Of a stretch of DNA of 64,000 nucleotides, positions 63,241 through 64,000 are shown one piece after another. A program made the translations under genes and the position numbers. The notes under the pieces were generated by a model. It did not search any database, had not been told where the DNA came from, and saw only the letters and a list, made by a program, of their open reading frames with translations. Numbering within the stretch: position 1 is the first letter of the stretch; each line of letters starts with the position of its first letter. Source of the DNA: Lujinxingia vulgaris (GTDB lineage Bacteria > Myxococcota_A > Bradymonadia > Bradymonadales > Bradymonadaceae); assembly GCF_007997005.1 (NCBI RefSeq), contig NZ_VOSL01000051.1:1-64000 (forward strand), read 5' to 3'.

Positions 63241-64000
63241 ATGGACCCCATTCTGCAAAACATCGTCGACAACCACTGGCAATTCTTCATCACAAACTGC
63301 TCCGCAAACTACCCCCTCTCCACCGAGTTTATCCGGGAGTTTCACGGTGAGTTCGACTGGGGGGCGCTCTCGGTCAATCGAAAGGTCGACTGGTCGCTGG
63401 CGTTTTTTAAAGACTACCTGCACCGCTGGGACAAGGTCGGCATCCAGCGAAACCCCTCCGTCCCCTGGGATCGCCACTGGGTCAAAGCCTACGGCCGCCG
63501 CGCCGACTGGTTTTATCTGAGTCAGAACCCGGTCTTTACCAACGACGCGCTCATCGAGACCTTTAAAGATGAGATCAACTGGCATTGGTTGTTGGAAACA
63601 AAGGCCCTCAGCGAGGCCCAGAAAGAGAGGTGGGCGGCCTACATCCCCGAGAGCTACGACCCCACGACCATCGAGGTCGATAAGACCACCTTTGATTATA
63701 TCTTCAGCGAGCATGGGGATGGCCCCGCCGATCGGAGCCGCCCCATCGCGAGCCTCTCGCCAGAGGAGGCCCTGACGTGGAAGTCGCCCCTGTTCTGGGG
63801 GCGCCTCGACGAGACCTACCCCGCCTACACCGAAGACTGGATCGAGGTCCTTCTCAACCATGGAGAAGCGGGCTCGGCGCGCTTCTACGACGAGATCTTG
63901 AGCCCCCGACTCGGCAGCGATTTTGAAGCGATCTTCCGCGAGCGCATGGCCTCCCAGCGGCGCTACTATCGCATTGAGGGCGCCAACCACGACGACTTTG
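63241..64000 (+). CDS. Unknown Trp-rich repeat protein (partial, runs off the window)
   Basis: Translation from ATG 63241 has no stop to the window end (253 codons), so the 3' end is missing. The protein shows repeats with Trp at fixed places: STEFIREFHGEFDWGALSVN, KVDWSLAFFKDYLHRWD, DWFYLSQNPVFTNDAL, ETFKDEINWHWLLETK. The pattern F-x-x-E/D-x-x-W-x-x-L-S-x-N recurs every ~25-45 residues, like the W-L-S-x-N helical repeat proteins of diverse bacteria. No signal peptide. The Shine-Dalgarno is weak (GAGACG). Function unknown. Confidence 0.7.
   Translation, partial: MDPILQNIVDNHWQFFITNCSANYPLSTEFIREFHGEFDWGALSVNRKVDWSLAFFKDYLHRWDKVGIQRNPSVPWDRHWVKAYGRRADWFYLSQNPVFTNDALIETFKDEINWHWLLETKALSEAQKERWAAYIPESYDPTTIEVDKTTFDYIFSEHGDGPADRSRPIASLSPEEALTWKSPLFWGRLDETYPAYTEDWIEVLLNHGEAGSARFYDEILSPRLGSDFEAIFRERMASQRRYYRIEGANHDDF

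Overview
The window is GC-rich, densely coded chromosomal DNA from a Gram-negative bacterium. An outer membrane is implied by a TonB-dependent receptor and by about 17 proteins with a lipobox. Many of these lipoproteins carry long Asp/Thr/Pro/Gly linkers made of 18-bp DNA repeats. Together with secreted RCC1, FG-GAP, Big2-like and Cys-rich modules and several LuxR-type regulators, this resembles Myxococcota-like deltaproteobacteria, most of all the Bradymonadales. That placement is inference from gene style; no rRNA or tRNA is present in the window.

Layout. 1-5.6 kb: end of a TPR-type protein, a surface-repeat protein, an aerobic coproporphyrinogen oxidase (hemF), a LuxR regulator, a membrane-anchored HExxH protein and a small SAF/CpaB-like protein. 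5.7-10.4 kb: a duplicated SRPBCC-domain gene (one copy intact, one a chimeric remnant) around a lipoprotein, then two small unknown genes. 10.7-18.1 kb: a cupredoxin-like lipoprotein, then a good Fur-box candidate and an apparent operon of DUF4856-like lipoprotein, TonB-dependent receptor, imelysin-like lipoprotein and HTTM (vitamin K carboxylase-like) membrane protein, probably a metal-uptake system. 18.3-24.9 kb: a complete type I restriction-modification operon (hsdM-hsdS-hsdR) whose specificity gene has AT-rich target-recognition segments. 25.3-28.8 kb: an unknown helical protein, a DUF808 membrane protein and a LuxR regulator with two HTH domains. 29-36.6 kb: four large secreted lipoproteins in a row. 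36.66-38.1 kb: a dead IS4-family transposase. 38.4-40.9 kb: tandem paralogous Cys-rich lipoproteins.

41-47.5 kb holds the least familiar gene group: a 1223-residue WGR / SUKH-like / HEAT / beta-propeller protein, divergent from a WGR plus beta-solenoid protein that is translationally close to a WD40 propeller protein. The same terminator sequence lies at each end of the locus. 47.5-53 kb: an RCC1/Big2 lipoprotein, a MACPF-like putative pore-forming lipoprotein and a receptor-L-like lipoprotein. 53-56.8 kb: two DUF2382 (YsnF/AvaK-type) stress proteins, a DUF2231 membrane protein and a membrane-anchored LuxR regulator. 57-61 kb: two paralogous YARHG-like lipoproteins flanking a DUF3089 alpha/beta hydrolase. 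61.2-64 kb: a secreted protein, a small lipoprotein and an unfinished gene.

Spacers carry several unexplained repeat families: a 29-bp family at three loci, a CATAAATAAAGG/GACCC family at five or more loci, a 43-bp tandem array and a hexanucleotide array open in six frames. No CRISPR array or intact mobile element was seen. All functional calls were made by reading motifs; no database search was run.
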